NCBI RefSeq assembly: GCF_026151205.1
Contig: NC_087075.1
Coordinates: forward strand, 680,501-744,500
Length of the DNA: 64,000 nucleotides
Origin: Bolinopsis microptera
Taxonomy: Eukaryota > Ctenophora > Tentaculata > Lobata > Bolinopsidae
Reading direction: 5' to 3'
Positions within the stretch are counted from its first letter, which is position 1. Each line of letters starts with the position of its first letter. The notes beneath the pieces were generated by a model. The model saw only the letters and a program-made list of their open reading frames with translations. It did no database searches and was not told where the DNA came from. Shown here piece by piece: positions 11,223 to 24,790 of the stretch. A program made the position numbers and the translations under genes.

Positions 11223-14200
11223 CCAATATTAGGCACTAGGCAGTACACCCCCTATCCCAATATAGGACATTACAGACGGTGCAGGGTGCACCCCCTACCA
11301 ATATAGGATATTACAGACGGTGCAGGCCCAACTCAATATAGGACATTACAGACGGTGCACCCCCTCCCAATATAGGATATTACAGACGGTGCACCCCCTA
11401 CCAATATAGGATATTACAGACGGTGCAGGCCCAACTCAATATAGGACATTACAGACGGTGCACCCCCTACCAATATAGGATATTACAGACGGTGCAGGGT
11501 GCACCCCCTCCCAATATAGGACATTACAGACGGTGCACCCCCTACCAATATAGGACATTACAGATGGTGCAGGGTACACCCCCTACCAATATAGGACATT
11601 ACAGACGGTGCAGGCCCAACTCAATATAGGACATTACAGACGGTGCAGGGTGCACCCCCTACCAATATAGGATATTACAGACGGTGCAGGCCCAACTCAA
11701 TATAGGACATTACAGACGGTGCAGGGTACACCCCCTACCAATATAGGACATTACAGACGGTGCAGGGTGCACCCCCTACCAATATAGGACATTACAGACG
11801 GTGCAGGGTACACCCCCTACCAATATAGGATATTACAGACGGTGCAGGGTACACCCCCTACCAATATAGGACATTACAGACGGTGCAGGGTGCACCCCCT
11901 CCCAATATAGGACATTACAGACGGTGCAGGGTACACCCCCTACCAATATAGGACATTACAGACGGTGCAGGGTACACCCCCTACCAATATAGGACATTAC
12001 AGACGGTGCAGGGTACACCCCCTACCAATATAGGATATTACAGACGGTGCAGGGTACACCCCCTACCAATATAGGACATTACAGGCGGTGCAGGGTGCAC
12101 CCCCTACCAATATAGGACATTACAGACGGTGCAGGGTACACCCCCTACCAATATAGGATATTACAGACGGTGCAGGGTACACCCCCTACCAATATAGGAT
12201 ATTACAGACGGTGCAGGGTACACCCCCTCCCAATATAGGATATTACAGACGGTGCAGGGTACACCCCCTACCAATATAGGACATTACAGGCGGTGCAGGG
12301 TGCACCCCCTACCAATATAGGACATTACAGACGGTGCAGGGTACACCCCCTACCAATATAGGATATTACAGACGGTGCAGGGTACACCCCCTACCAATAT
12401 AGGATATTACAGACGGTGCAGGGTACACCCCCTACCAATATAGGATATTACAGACGGTGCAGGGTACACCCCCTACCAATATAGGACATTACAGACGGTG
12501 CAGGGTACACCCCCTCCCAATATAGGATATTACAGACGGTGCAGGGTACACCCCCTACCAATATAGGACATTACAGGCGGTGCAGGGTGCACCCCCTACC
12601 AATATAGGACATTACAGACGGTGCAGGGTACACCCCCTACCAATATAGGATATTACAGACGGTGCAGGGTACACCCCCTACCAATATAGGACATTACAGA
12701 CGGTGCAGGGTACACCCCCTACCAATATAGGATATTACAGACGGTGCAGGGTACACCCCCTACCAATATAGGATATTACAGACGGTGCAGGGTACACCCC
12801 CTACCAATATAGGACATTACAGACGGTGCAGGGTACACCCCCTACCAATATAGGATATTACAGACGGTGCAGGGTACACCCCCTCCCAATATAGGATATT
12901 ACAGACGGTGCAGGGTACACCCCCTACCAATATAGGACATTACAGACGGTGCAGGGTACACCCCCTACCAATATAGGATATTACAGACGGTGCAGGGTAC
13001 ACCCCCTACCAATATAGGACATTACAGACGGTGCAGGGTGCACCCCCTCCCAATATAGGACATTACAGACGGTGCAGGGTGCACCCCCTACCAATATAGG
13101 ACATTACAGACGGTGCAGGGTGCACCCCCTCCCAATATAGGACATTACAGACGGTGCAGGGTGCACCCCCTACCAATATAGGACATTACAGACGGTGCAG
13201 GGTACACCCCCTACCAATATAGGATATTACAGACGGTGCAGGGTGCACCCCCTACCAATATAGGATATTACAGACGGTGCAGGGTACACCCCCTACCAAT
13301 ATAGGATATTACAGACGGTGCAGGGTACACCCCCTACCAATATAGGACATTACAGACGGTGCAGGGTACACCCCCTACCAATATAGGATATTACAGACGG
13401 TGCAGGGTACACCCCCTACCAATATAGGATATTACAGACGGTGCAGGGTACACCCCCTCCCAATATAGGACATTACAGACGGTGCAGGGTACACCCCCTA
13501 CCAATATAGGATATTACAGACGGTGCAGGGTACACCCCCTACCAATATAGGATATTACAGACGGTGCAGGGTACACCCCCTACCAATATAGGATATTACA
13601 GACGGTGCAGGGTACACCCCCTACCAATATAGGACATTACAGACGGTGCAGGGTGCACCCCCTCCCAATATAGGACATTACAGACGGTGCAGGGTGCACC
13701 CCCTACCAATATAGGACATTACAGACGGTGCAGGGTACACCCCCTACCAATATAGGACATTACAGACGGTGCAGGGTACACCCCCTACCAATATAGGACA
13801 TTACAGACGGTGCAGGGTACACCCCCTACCAATATAGGACATTACAGACGGTGCAGGGTACACCCCCTACCAATATAGGACATTACAGACGGTGCAGGGT
13901 ACACCCCCTACCAATATAGGATATTACAGACGGTGCAGGGTACACCCTCTACCAATATAGGATATTACAGACGGTGCAGGGTACACCCCCTACCAATATA
14001 GGATATTACAGACGGTGCAGGGTACACCCCCTACCAATATAGGATATTACAGACGGTGCAGGGTGCACCCCCTACCAATATAGGATATTACAGACGGTGC
14101 AGGGTACACCCCCTACCAATATAGGATATTACAGACGGTGCAGGGTACACCCCCTACCAATATAGGATATTACAGACGGTGCAGGGTGCACCCCCTACCA

Positions 14201-17200
14201 ATATAGGATATTACAGACGGTGCAGGGTACACCCCCTACCAATATAGGACATTACAGACGGTGCAGGGTACACCCCCTACCAATATAGGATATTACAGAC
14301 GGTGCAGGGTACACCCCCTACCAATATAGGATATTACAGACGGTGCAGGGTACACCCCCTACCAATATAGGACATTACAGACGGTGCAGGGTACACCCCC
14401 TACCAATATAGGACATTACAGACGGTGCAGGGTGCACCCCCTACCAATATAGGATATTACAGACGGTGCAGGGTACACCCCCTACCAATATAGGACATTA
14501 CAGACGGTGCAGGGTGCACCCCCTACCAATATAGGATATTACAGACGGTGCAGGGTACACCCCCTACCAATATAGGACATTACAGACGGTGCAGGGTACA
14601 CCCCCTACCAATATAGGACATTACAGACGGTGCAGGGTACACCCCCTACCAATATAGGACATTACAGACGGTGCAGGGTACACCCCCTACCAATATAGGA
14701 CATTACAGACGGTGCAGGGTACACCCCCTACCAATATAGGATATTACAGACGGTGCAGGGTACACCCCCTACCAATATAGGACATTACAGACGGTGCAGG
14801 GTACACCCCCTACCAATATAGGATATTACAGACGGTGCAGGGTACACCCCCTACCAATATAGGACATTACAGACGGTGCAGGGTACACCCCTACCAATAT
14901 AGGATATTACAGACGGTGCAGGGTACACCCCCTACCAATATAGGATATTACAGACGGTGCAGGGTACACCCCCTACCAATATAGGACATTACAGACGGTG
15001 CAGGGTGCACCCCCTACCAATATAGGATATTACAGACGGTGCAGGGTACACCCCCTACCAATATAGGACATTACAGACGGTGCAGGGTACACCCCCTACC
15101 AATATAGGACATTACAGACGGTGCAGGGTACACCCCCTACCAATATAGGACATTACAGACGGTGCAGGGTACACCCCCTACCAATATAGGACATTACAGA
15201 CGGTGCAGGGTACACCCCCTACCAATATAGGATATTACAGACGGTGCAGGGTGCACCCCCTACCAATATAGGACATTACAGACGGTGCAGGGTGCACCCC
15301 CTCCCAATATAGGACATTACAGACGGTGCAGGGTACACCCCCTCCCAATATAGGATATTACAGACGGTGCAGGGTACACCCCCTACCAATATAGGACATT
15401 ACAGACGGTGCAGGGTGCACCCCCTACCAATATAGGATATTACAGACGGTGCAGGGTACACCCCCTACCAATATAGGACATTACAGACGGTGCAGGGTGC
15501 ACCCCCTACCAATATAGGACATTACAGACGGTGCAGGGTACACCCCCTACCAATATAGGACATTACAGACGGTGCAGGGTACACCCCCTACCAATATAGG
15601 ACATTACAGACGGTGCAGGGTACACCCCCTACCAATATAGGACATTACAGACGGTGCAGGGTACACCCCCTACCAATATAGGACATTACAGACGGTGCAG
15701 GGTACACCCCCTACCAATATAGGACATTACAGACGGTGCAGGGTGCACCCCCTACCAATATAGGATATTACAGACGGTGCAGGGTGCACCCCCTACCAAT
15801 ATAGGATATTACAGACGGTGCAGGGTACACCCCCTACCAATATAGGACATTACAGACGGTGCAGGGTACACCCCCTACCAATATAGGATATTACAGACGG
15901 TGCAGGGTACACCCCCTACCAATATAGGATATTACAGACGGTGCAGGGTACACCCCCTACCAATATAGGATATTACAGACGGTGCAGGGTACACCCCCTA
16001 CCAATATAGGACATTACAGACGGTGCAGGGTACACCCCCTCCCAATATAGGACATTACAGACGGTGCACCCCCTACCAATATAGGACATTACAGACGGTG
16101 CAGGGTGCACCCCCTACCAATATAGGATATTACAGACGGTGCAGGGTACACCCCCTACCAATATAGGATATTACAGACGGTGCAGGGTACACCCCCTACC
16201 AATATAGGATATTACAGACGGTGCAGGGTACACCCCCTACCAATATAGGACATTACAGACGGTGCAGGGTACACCCCCTACCAATATAGGACATTACAGA
16301 CGGTGCACCCCCTACCAATATAGGACATTACAGACGGTGCAGGGTGCACCCCCTACCAATATAGGATATTACAGACGGTGCAGGGTACACCCCCTACCAA
16401 TATAGGATATTACAGACGGTGCAGGGTACACCCCCTACCAATATAGGATATTACAGACGGTGCAGGGTACACCCCCTACCAATATAGGACATTACAGACG
16501 GTGCAGGGTACACCCCCTACCAATATAGGACATTACAGACGGTGCAGGGTGCACCCCCTACCAATATAGGATATTACAGACGGTGCAGGGTGCACCCCCT
16601 ACCAATATAGGATATTACAGACGGTGCAGGGTACACCCCCTACCAATATAGGATATTACAGACGGTGCAGGGTACACCCCCTACCAATATAGGACATTAC
16701 AGACGGTGCAGGGTACACCCCCTACCAATATAGGATATTACAGACGGTGCAGGGTACACCCCCTACCAATATAGGATATTACAGACGGTGCAGGGTACAC
16801 CCCCTCCCAATATAGGACATTACAGACGGTGCAGGGTACACCCCCTACCAATATAGGACATTACAGACGGTGCAGGGTACACCCCCTACCAATATAGGAT
16901 ATTACAGACGGTGCAGGGTACACCCCCTACCAATATAGGACATTACAGACGGTGCAGGGTGCACCCCCTACCAATATAGGATATTACAGACGGTGCAGGC
17001 CCAACTGAATATAGGACATTACAGACGGTGCAGGGTACACCCCCTACCAATATAGGACATTACAGACGGTGCAGGGTACACCCCCTACCAATATAGGACA
17101 TTACAGACGGTGCAGGGTACACCCCCTACCAATATAGGACATTACAGACGGTGCAGGGTACACCCCCTACCAATATAGGATATTACAGACGGTGCAGGGT

Positions 17201-17975
17201 GCACCCCCTACCAATATAGGACATTACAGACGGTGCAGGGTACACCCCCTACCAATATAGGATATTACAGACGGTGCAGGGTACACCCCCTACCAATATA
17301 GGACATTACAGACGGTGCAGGGTACACCCCCTACCAATATAGGATATTACAGACGGTGCAGGGTACACCCCCTACCAATATAGGATATTACAGACGGTGC
17401 AGGGTACACCCCCTACCAATATAGGACATTACAGACGGTGCAGGGTACACCCCCTACCAATATAGGACATTACAGACGGTGCAGGGTACACCCCCTACCA
17501 ATATAGGACATTACAGACGGTGCAGGGTACACCCCCTACCAATATAGGACATTACAGACGGTGCAGGGTACACCCCCTACCAATATAGGACATTACAGAC
17601 GGTGCAGGGTACACCCCCTACCAATATAGGATATTACAGACGGTGCAGGGTACACCCCCTACCAATATAGGACATTACAGACGGTGCAGGGTACACCCCC
17701 TACCAATATAGGACATTACAGACGGTGCAGGGTACACCCCCTACCAATATAGGACATTACAGACGGTGCAGGGTACACCCCCTACCAATATAGGATATTA
17801 CAGACGGTGCAGGGTACACCCCTACCAATATAGGACATTACAGACGGTGCAGGGTACACCCCCTACCAATATAGGACATTACAGACGGTGCACCCCCTAC
17901 CAATATAGGACATTACAGACGGTGCAGGGTACACCCCCTACCAATATAGGACATTACAGACGGTGCAGGGTGCAG
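11223..17975. repeat. Satellite-like array, 41-bp unit, about 165 copies
   Basis: A 6.75-kb array with unit CCAATATAGGACATTACAGA plus CGGTGCAGGGTACACCCCCTA. Common variants are GATATT for GACATT, TGCACC for TACACC and CTCCC for CTACC. Shortened units (without GCAGGGT) and units with GCAGGCCCAACTC are concentrated at the left edge, with single examples near 16995 and the right edge. Short open frames inside are repeat translations. Confidence 0.97.
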
Positions 17976-18550
17976 TCCCAACTCAAACTGGACTCAACCC
18001 TCAAGGATTCTGCAAGATATTAACGTGGCCATATTAGATTAATGTATATAAATAATAATTATCGAGTTTTGAATTTGTTGGCGCGGAAACGTACTCACTA
18101 TAACGCGAGAATATCTTCATATAAAAGATTATACTTTCTTACGATCCTTCACGTTTTATATTTTGGTAATGAAGAAGTTGCATATAATAATAAGTTAATA
18201 AAGAAATTAATAAAGAAGTGATATAGAAGTTAATAATATGAGGCTAACGCAAAGGTAGAGCTCATACTGAAGGTAGAGCTCCTACGGAATTATGAAGTTC
18301 ATACTTACAAAACTCGGTGAAGCAAAGTACCTTAAGGCCAATAAATTTGATTCACAATAAATTTGGTTACAACAATTTAGGTTACCATAATTTCAATCAC
18401 AAATTTCGCAAATTTTTAGTCTACACAAATTTAAGTCACATTTTTTTGACTTTTCGAGACCATTTTCAATTCTATTTATTTGATTTTTCCATTATTTAGC
18501 TAGTTTTTTTGGCACAGTCATACTTTAAAGGGCATGTCTCACATAATTAC
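17976..18550. other. AT-rich spacer with a degenerate 15-16-bp periodicity
   Basis: Single-copy sequence between two arrays. From about 18337 to 18440 there are diverged tandem units of 15-16 bp built on AATAAATTTGGTTAC, which gives the weak plus-strand frame seen there. No gene is recognised. Confidence 0.6.
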
Positions 18551-21011
18551 TGTCCAGTAATGATAATACAGTCGAGCGGGATAGTGTCCAGTAATGATAA
18601 TACAGTCGAGCGGGATAGTGTCCAGTAATGATAATACAGTCGAAGCGGGATAGTGTCCAGTAATGATAATACAGTAGAGCGGGATAGTGTCCAGTAATGA
18701 TAATACAGTCGAGCGGGATAGTGTCCAGTAATGATAATACAGTCGAAGCGGGATAGTGTCCAGTAATGATAATACAGTCGAGCGGGATAGTGTCCAGTAA
18801 TGATAATACAGTCGAGCGGGATAGTGTCCAGTAATGATAATACAGTCGAGCGGGATAGTGTCCAGTAATGATAATACAGTCGAGCGGGATAGTGTCCAGT
18901 AATGATAATACAGTCGAGCGGGATAGTGTCCAGTAATGATAATACAGTCGAGCGGGATAGTGTCCAGTAATGATAATACAGTCGAAGCGGGATAGTGTCC
19001 AGTAATGATAATACAGTCGAGCGGGATAGTGTCCAGTAATGATAATACAGTCGAAGCGGGATAGTGTCCAGTAATGATAATACAGTCGAGCGGGATAGTG
19101 TCCAGTAATGATAATACAGTCGAAGCGGGATAGTGTCCAGTAATGATAATACAGTCGAGCGGGATAGTGTCCAGTAATGATAATACAGTCGAGCGGGATA
19201 GTGTCCAGTAATGATAATACAGTCGAGCGGGATAGTGTCCAGTAATGATAATACAGTCGAGCGGGATAGTGTCCAGTAATGATAATACAGTCGAAGCGGG
19301 ATAGTGTCCAGTAATGATAATACAGTCGAGCGGGATAGTGTCCAGTAATGATAATACAGTCGAAGCGGGATAGTGTCCAGTAATGATAATACAGTCGAAG
19401 CGGGATAGTGTCCAGTAATGATAATACAGTCGAGCGGGATAGTGTCCAGTAATGATAATACAGTCGAGCGGGATAGTGTCCAGTAATGATAATACAGTCG
19501 AAGCGGGATAGTGTCCAGTAATGATAATACAGTCGAGCGGGATAGTGTCCAGTAATGATAATACAGTCGAGCGGGATAGTGTCCAGTAATGATAATACAG
19601 TCGAGCGGGATAGTGTCCAGTAATGATAATACAGTCGAGCGGGATAGTGTCCAGTAATGATAATACAGTCGAGCGGGATAGGGTCCAGTAATGATAATAC
19701 AGTCGAGCGGGATAGTGTCCAGTAATGATAATACAGTCGAGCGGGATAGTGTCCAGTAATGATAATACAGTCGAAGCGGGATAGTGTCCAGTAATGATAA
19801 TACAGTCGAGCGGGATAGTGTCCAGTAATGATAATACAGTCGAGCGGGATAGTGTCCAGTAATGATAATACAGTCGAGCGGGATAGTGTCCAGTAATGAT
19901 AATACAGTCGAGCGGGATAGTGTCCAGTAATGATAATACAGTCGAGCGGGATAGTGTCCAGTAATGATAATACAGTCGAGCGGGATAGTGTCCAGTAATG
20001 ATAATACAGTCGAGCGGGATAGTGTCCAGTAATGATAATACAGTCGAGCGGGATAGTGTCCAGTAATGATAATACAGTCGAGCGGGATAGTGTCCAGTAA
20101 TGATAATACAGTCGAGCGGGATAGTGTCCAGTAATGATAATACAGTCGAGCGGGATAGTGTCCAGTAATGATAATACAGTCGAGCGGGATAGTGTCCAGT
20201 AATGATAATACAGTCGAGCGGGATAGTGTCCAGTAATGATAATACAGTCGAGCGGGATAGTGTCCAGTAATGATAATACAGTCGAGCGGGATAGTGTCCA
20301 GTAATGATAATACAGTCGAGCGGGATAGTGTCCAGTAATGATAATACAGTCGAGCGGGATAGTGTCCAGTAATGATAATACAGTCGAGCGGGATAGTGTC
20401 CAGTAATGATAATACAGTCGAGCGGGATAGTGTCCAGTAATGATAATACAGTCGAGCGGGATAGTGTCCAGTAATGATAATACAGTCGAGCGGGATAGTG
20501 TCCAGTAATGATAATACAGTCGAGCGGGATAGTGTCCAGTAATGATAATACAGTCGAGCGGGATAGGGTCCAGTAATGATAATACAGTCGAGCGGGATAG
20601 TGTCCAGTAATGATAATACAGTCGAGCGGGATAGTGTCCAGTAATGATAATACAGTCGAAGCGGGATAGTGTCCAGTAATGATAATACAGTCGAGCGGGA
20701 TAGTGTCCAGTAATGATAATACAGTCGAGCGGGATAGTGTCCAGTAATGATAATACAGTCGAGCGGGATAGTGTCCAGTAATGATAATACAGTCGAGCGG
20801 GATAGTGCCCAGTAATGATAATACAGTCGAGCGGGATAGTGTCCAGTAATGATAATACAGTCGAGCGGGATAGGGTCCAGTAATGATAATACAGTCGAGC
20901 GGGATAGTGTCCAGTAATGATAATACAGTCGAGCGGGATAGTGTCCAGTAATGATAATACAGTCGAAGCGGGATAGTGTCCAGTAATGATAATACAGTCG
21001 AGCGGGATAGG
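18551..21011. repeat. Satellite-like array, 34/35-bp unit, about 72 copies
   Basis: Units GTCCAGTAATGATAATACAG plus TCGAGCGGGATAGT (34 bp) alternate irregularly with a 35-bp version (TCGAAGCGGG). The minus strand has no stop codon in two frames across the array, giving apparent proteins of more than 830 codons. Because 34 is not a multiple of three, each frame cycles through all three repeat translations every 102 bp. Those frames are artefacts. Confidence 0.97.
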
Positions 21012-22345
21012 ACAGTTTAACAAAATGTGTGGGTATGTGCAAAATAGAGCTTTTAAGGTATAAACTATTGGTAACTTGAGCTTTGTAAACAGGAAGTAGA
21101 CGAGTATTTAAACTTAAAATTTATGGTTTGAGCCCCACATAGCAGCTGCGATCTAACCTCCCAAGTCCCAAGCAATCTAATTACTAAGCTGGTGGATTCA
21201 TGAAGCCTTATAAATTACCCTCAACTTAACGCCCCCGCGCTGCGGTATCAATAAATCATGAGAAATTTACCTGCAAATTGTGGTGACGTCAAGGTTGAAC
21301 CCCCCCCCCCCCCCCCCCCCTTAATCGCCTGACGCTATACTTACATTTTACGCTCTTGCCAACTTTGAAATTAATTTCGAGTTGTCTGTGAGTTTGAGTT
21401 TGAGTTTCACCGTAGTTCAAATCAGCGAAACGTAAACACATGCAGGCCCTACTTCACCCCACTGTAGAATAATGAAATGAAATGAAATGAAATGAGGTAT
21501 TTATATCCCGCTCATATGATTAACCAACAACACAAGGAAGGTGGTTAACCATGTCAGAGCGGCTGACTGTGAGTGATGTGAGCAAATGTGTAAACGTGAA
21601 CAAAGTATAACTCATCATAAGGCAAAGACAAAATTAAAACATCTTTTATTGTAAACCACACTAAACTAAATAGAAGCAGAAACCATACAATACATGTAGG
21701 TATAATAAAGGTTCAGTGACATAATCAATCAAGAAAGAGACAGATCCTAGAAAGTTAGACATCAAGAATATAGAATATAATATTAAACATATGCAGGCCC
21801 TACACCCCACAGCTGTAGAATAATAATAACGAGTACAACACTACTTCATAAGTACAGTGTACACACTAAAAACAGTACAACTTCAACGGATTATGAAATT
21901 TTTAGCGATCTGAAAATAAGATTCCTACTAGGTAGTGCACCATCTATTCCTACTGTCAGTCCTCAAACTTCATTAATACTTTAATACCCAGCCTCCTCCT
22001 GCTTTAGTATGAACCTATATAGACGATATTATATACATATATAATATAGAGTATTATAGATCATATATATAGACCACTCCGCCAATCACCACACCATCAG
22101 CCTGATCGTTTTATAATGTTTAAATGAGAGACTTGCCGTGAACAGACGTCTGTCAAATAAAACGCAATTTAAAAGTTATTTTTACACACAAAACAAGGGG
22201 TGGACTCCAAATTTAATCTAATACTCAAATATGCGGCTTGCACTGAGTCCCTCATTAAATTGAATTTCAAATATTTGCCTTATTAAGCAGCTGCCATCTC
22301 TCAGGTAATCTAAATTGCAATAATTCCGCCTTGAAATTGACGTGA
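21012..22345. other. Spacer with one small retroelement-like insertion
   Basis: Mostly unique AT-rich DNA. It holds a run of about 20 C (21301-21320), an imperfect direct repeat flanking 21474-21784 (entered separately), and TA-rich sequence near 22020-22070. No protein-coding exon is recognised. Confidence 0.6.
21474..21784 (-). mobile_element. Small retroposon-like insertion with long flanking direct repeats
   Basis: About 310 bp is bracketed by imperfect 40-bp direct repeats (21434-21473 and 21785-21824) that share ATGCAGGCCCTAC and TGTAGAATAAT. The left end carries a (GAAAT)n run, read on the minus strand as a simple-repeat 3' tail. Flanking duplication plus a microsatellite tail suggests target-primed retroposition of a SINE or truncated LINE. 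No promoter boxes or coding sequence were recognised. Confidence 0.45.
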
Positions 22346-23700
22346 GGTGACAAGCAGTACCCCACGTGACAAGCAGTACCCCACGTGACAAGCAGTACCC
22401 CACGTGACAGGCAGTACCCCACGTGACAAGCAGTACCCCACGTGACAAGCAGTACCCCACGTGACAAGCAGTACCCCACGTGACAAGCAGTACCCCACGT
22501 GACAAGCAGTACCCCACGTGACAAGCAGTACCCCACGTGACAAGCAGTACCCCACGTGACAGGCAGTACCCCACGTGACAAGCAGTACCCCACGTGACAA
22601 GCAGTACCCCACGTGACAAGCAGTACCCCACGTGACAAGCAGTACCCCACGTGACAAGCAGTACCCCACGTGACAAGCAGTACCCCACGTGACAAGCAGT
22701 ACCCCACGTGACAAGCAGTACCCCACGTGACAAGCAGTACCCCACGTGACAAGCAGTACCCCACCTGACAAGCAGTACCCCACGTGACAAGCAGTACCCC
22801 ACGTGACAAGCAGTACCCCACGTGACAAGCAGTACCCCACGTGACAAGCAGTACCCCACGTGACAAGCAGTACCCCACGTGACAAGCAGTACCCCACGTG
22901 ACAAGCAGTACCCCACGTGACAGGCAGTACCCCACGTGACAAGCAGTACCCCACGTGACAAGCAGTACCCCACGTGACAAGCAGTACCCCACGTGACAAG
23001 CAGTACCCCACGTGACAAGCAGTACCCCACGTGACAAGCAGTACCCCACGTGACAAGCAGTACCCCACGTGACAAGCAGTACCCCACGTGACAAGCAGTA
23101 CCCCACGTGACAAGCAGTACCCCACGTGACAAGCAGTACCCCACGTGACAAGCAGTACCCCACGTGACAAGCAGTACCCCACGTGACAAGCAGTACCCCA
23201 CGTGACAAGCAGTACCCCACGTGACAAGCAGTACCCCACGTGACAAGCAGTACCCCACGTGACAAGCAGTACCCCACGTGACAAGCAGTACCCCACGTGA
23301 CAAGCAGTACCCCACGTGACAAGCAGTACCCCACGTGACAGGCAGTACCCCACGTGACAAGCAGTACCCCACGTGACAAGCAGTACCCCACGTGACAAGC
23401 AGTACCCCACGTGACAAGCAGTACCCCACGTGACAAGCAGTACCCCACGTGACAAGCAGTACCCCACGTGACAAGCAGTACCCCACGTGACAAGCAGTAC
23501 CCCACGTGACAAGCAGTACCCCACGTGACAAGCAGTACCCCACGTGACAAGCAGTACCCCACGTGACAAGCAGTACCCCACGTGACAGGCAGTACCCCAC
23601 GTGACAAGCAGTACCCCACGTGACAAGCAGTACCCCACGTGACAAGCAGTACCCCACGTGACAAGCAGTACCCCACGTGACAAGCAGTACCCCACGTGAC
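22346..23700. repeat. Satellite-like array, 19-bp unit with CACGTG, about 71 copies
   Basis: CAGTACCCCACGTGACAAG repeats with very few variants (GACAGG in five copies, CACCTG once). Since 19 is not a multiple of three and the unit lacks minus-strand stops, three overlapping minus-strand frames of about 480 codons result (YCLSRGVLLVTWGTACHVG peptides). These are artefacts. Confidence 0.97.
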
Positions 23701-23950
23701 TAAACCAGTCAACTGTCGCAACACCAATGTCGATCAAATAAAGAATATTAAATTTAATATTTCATTAATAAACTAGGGAATCTGGTTCTGGCTACTGGTA
23801 GGGAGGTGAACAGCTGTAGGTCAAAACAAACTAACTCCAACCATAACATAAAACATAAAACATAAAACATAAAACAAACCTCCTCACCTCCTGTTTACAT
23901 AACAAATCCACACTTCTCGTGGTTTGGTGCCCATCCCCATAAGTGTATTT

Positions 23951-24790
23951 AGTACCCCACGTGCGGTCAGTACCCCACGTGTGGTCAGTACCCCACGTGC
24001 GGTCAGTACCCCACGTGTGTCCAGTACCCCACGTGTGGTCAGTACCCCACGTGTGGTCAGTACCCCACGTGCGGTCAGTACCCCACGTGTGGTCAGTACC
24101 CCACGTGTGGTCAGTACCCCACGTGTGGTCAGTACCCCACGTGCGGTCAGTACCCCACGTGTGGTCAGTACCCCACGTGCGGTCAGTACCCCACGTGTGG
24201 TCAGTACCCCACGTGTGGTCAGTACCCCACGTGTGGTCAGTACCCCACGTGTGGTCAGTACCCCACGTGTGGTCAGTACCCCACGTGTGGTCAGTACCCC
24301 ACGTGTGGTCAGTACCCCACGTGTGGTCAGTACCCCACGTGTGGTCAGTACCCCACGTGTGGTCAGTACCCCACGTGTGGTCAGTACCCCACGTGTGGTC
24401 AGTACCCCACGTGTAGTCAGTACCCCACGTGTAGTCAGTACCACACGTGTCGTCAGTACCCCACGTGTGGCCAGTACCCCACGTGTGGCCAGTACCCCAC
24501 GTGTGTCCAGTACCCCACGTGTGGCCAGTACCCCACGTGTGGCCAGTACCCCACGTGTGGCCAGTACCCCACGTGTGGCCAGTACCCCACGTGTGGTCAG
24601 TACCCCACGTGTGGCCAGTACCACACGTGTGGTCAGTACCCCACGTGTGGTCAGTTCCCCACGTGTGGTCAGTACCCCACGTGTGGTCAGTACCCCACGT
24701 GTGGTCAGTACCCCACGTGTGGTCAGTACCCCACGTGTGGTCAGTACCCCACGTGTGGTCAGTACCCCACGTGTAGTCAGTACCCCTCGC
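23951..24790. repeat. Satellite-like array, 18-bp unit with CACGTG, about 46 copies
   Basis: CAGTACCCCACGTGTGGT repeats in frame with codons (18 bp = 6 residues), so both strands show long open frames with six-residue repeats such as VSTPRV and LTTRGV. There is no start context or unique flanking domain, so I do not call a gene. The first 14 bp of the unit match the 19-bp array 250 bp upstream. Confidence 0.96.

Noticed and set aside
18525-21042. Two minus-strand open frames of more than 830 codons
   Set aside because: They are translations of the 34/35-bp array, which lacks stops in these frames. They cycle through all three repeat frames, have no unique domain, and the same happens in two overlapping frames.
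22218-23737. Three overlapping minus-strand frames of about 480 codons
   Set aside because: All three frames give the same repeated peptide because the 19-bp unit has no stop. There is no start context or flanking domain.
2300-24790. Regular arrays considered as CRISPR
   Set aside because: Units are contiguous with no unique spacers, no cas genes are present, and the context is eukaryotic.
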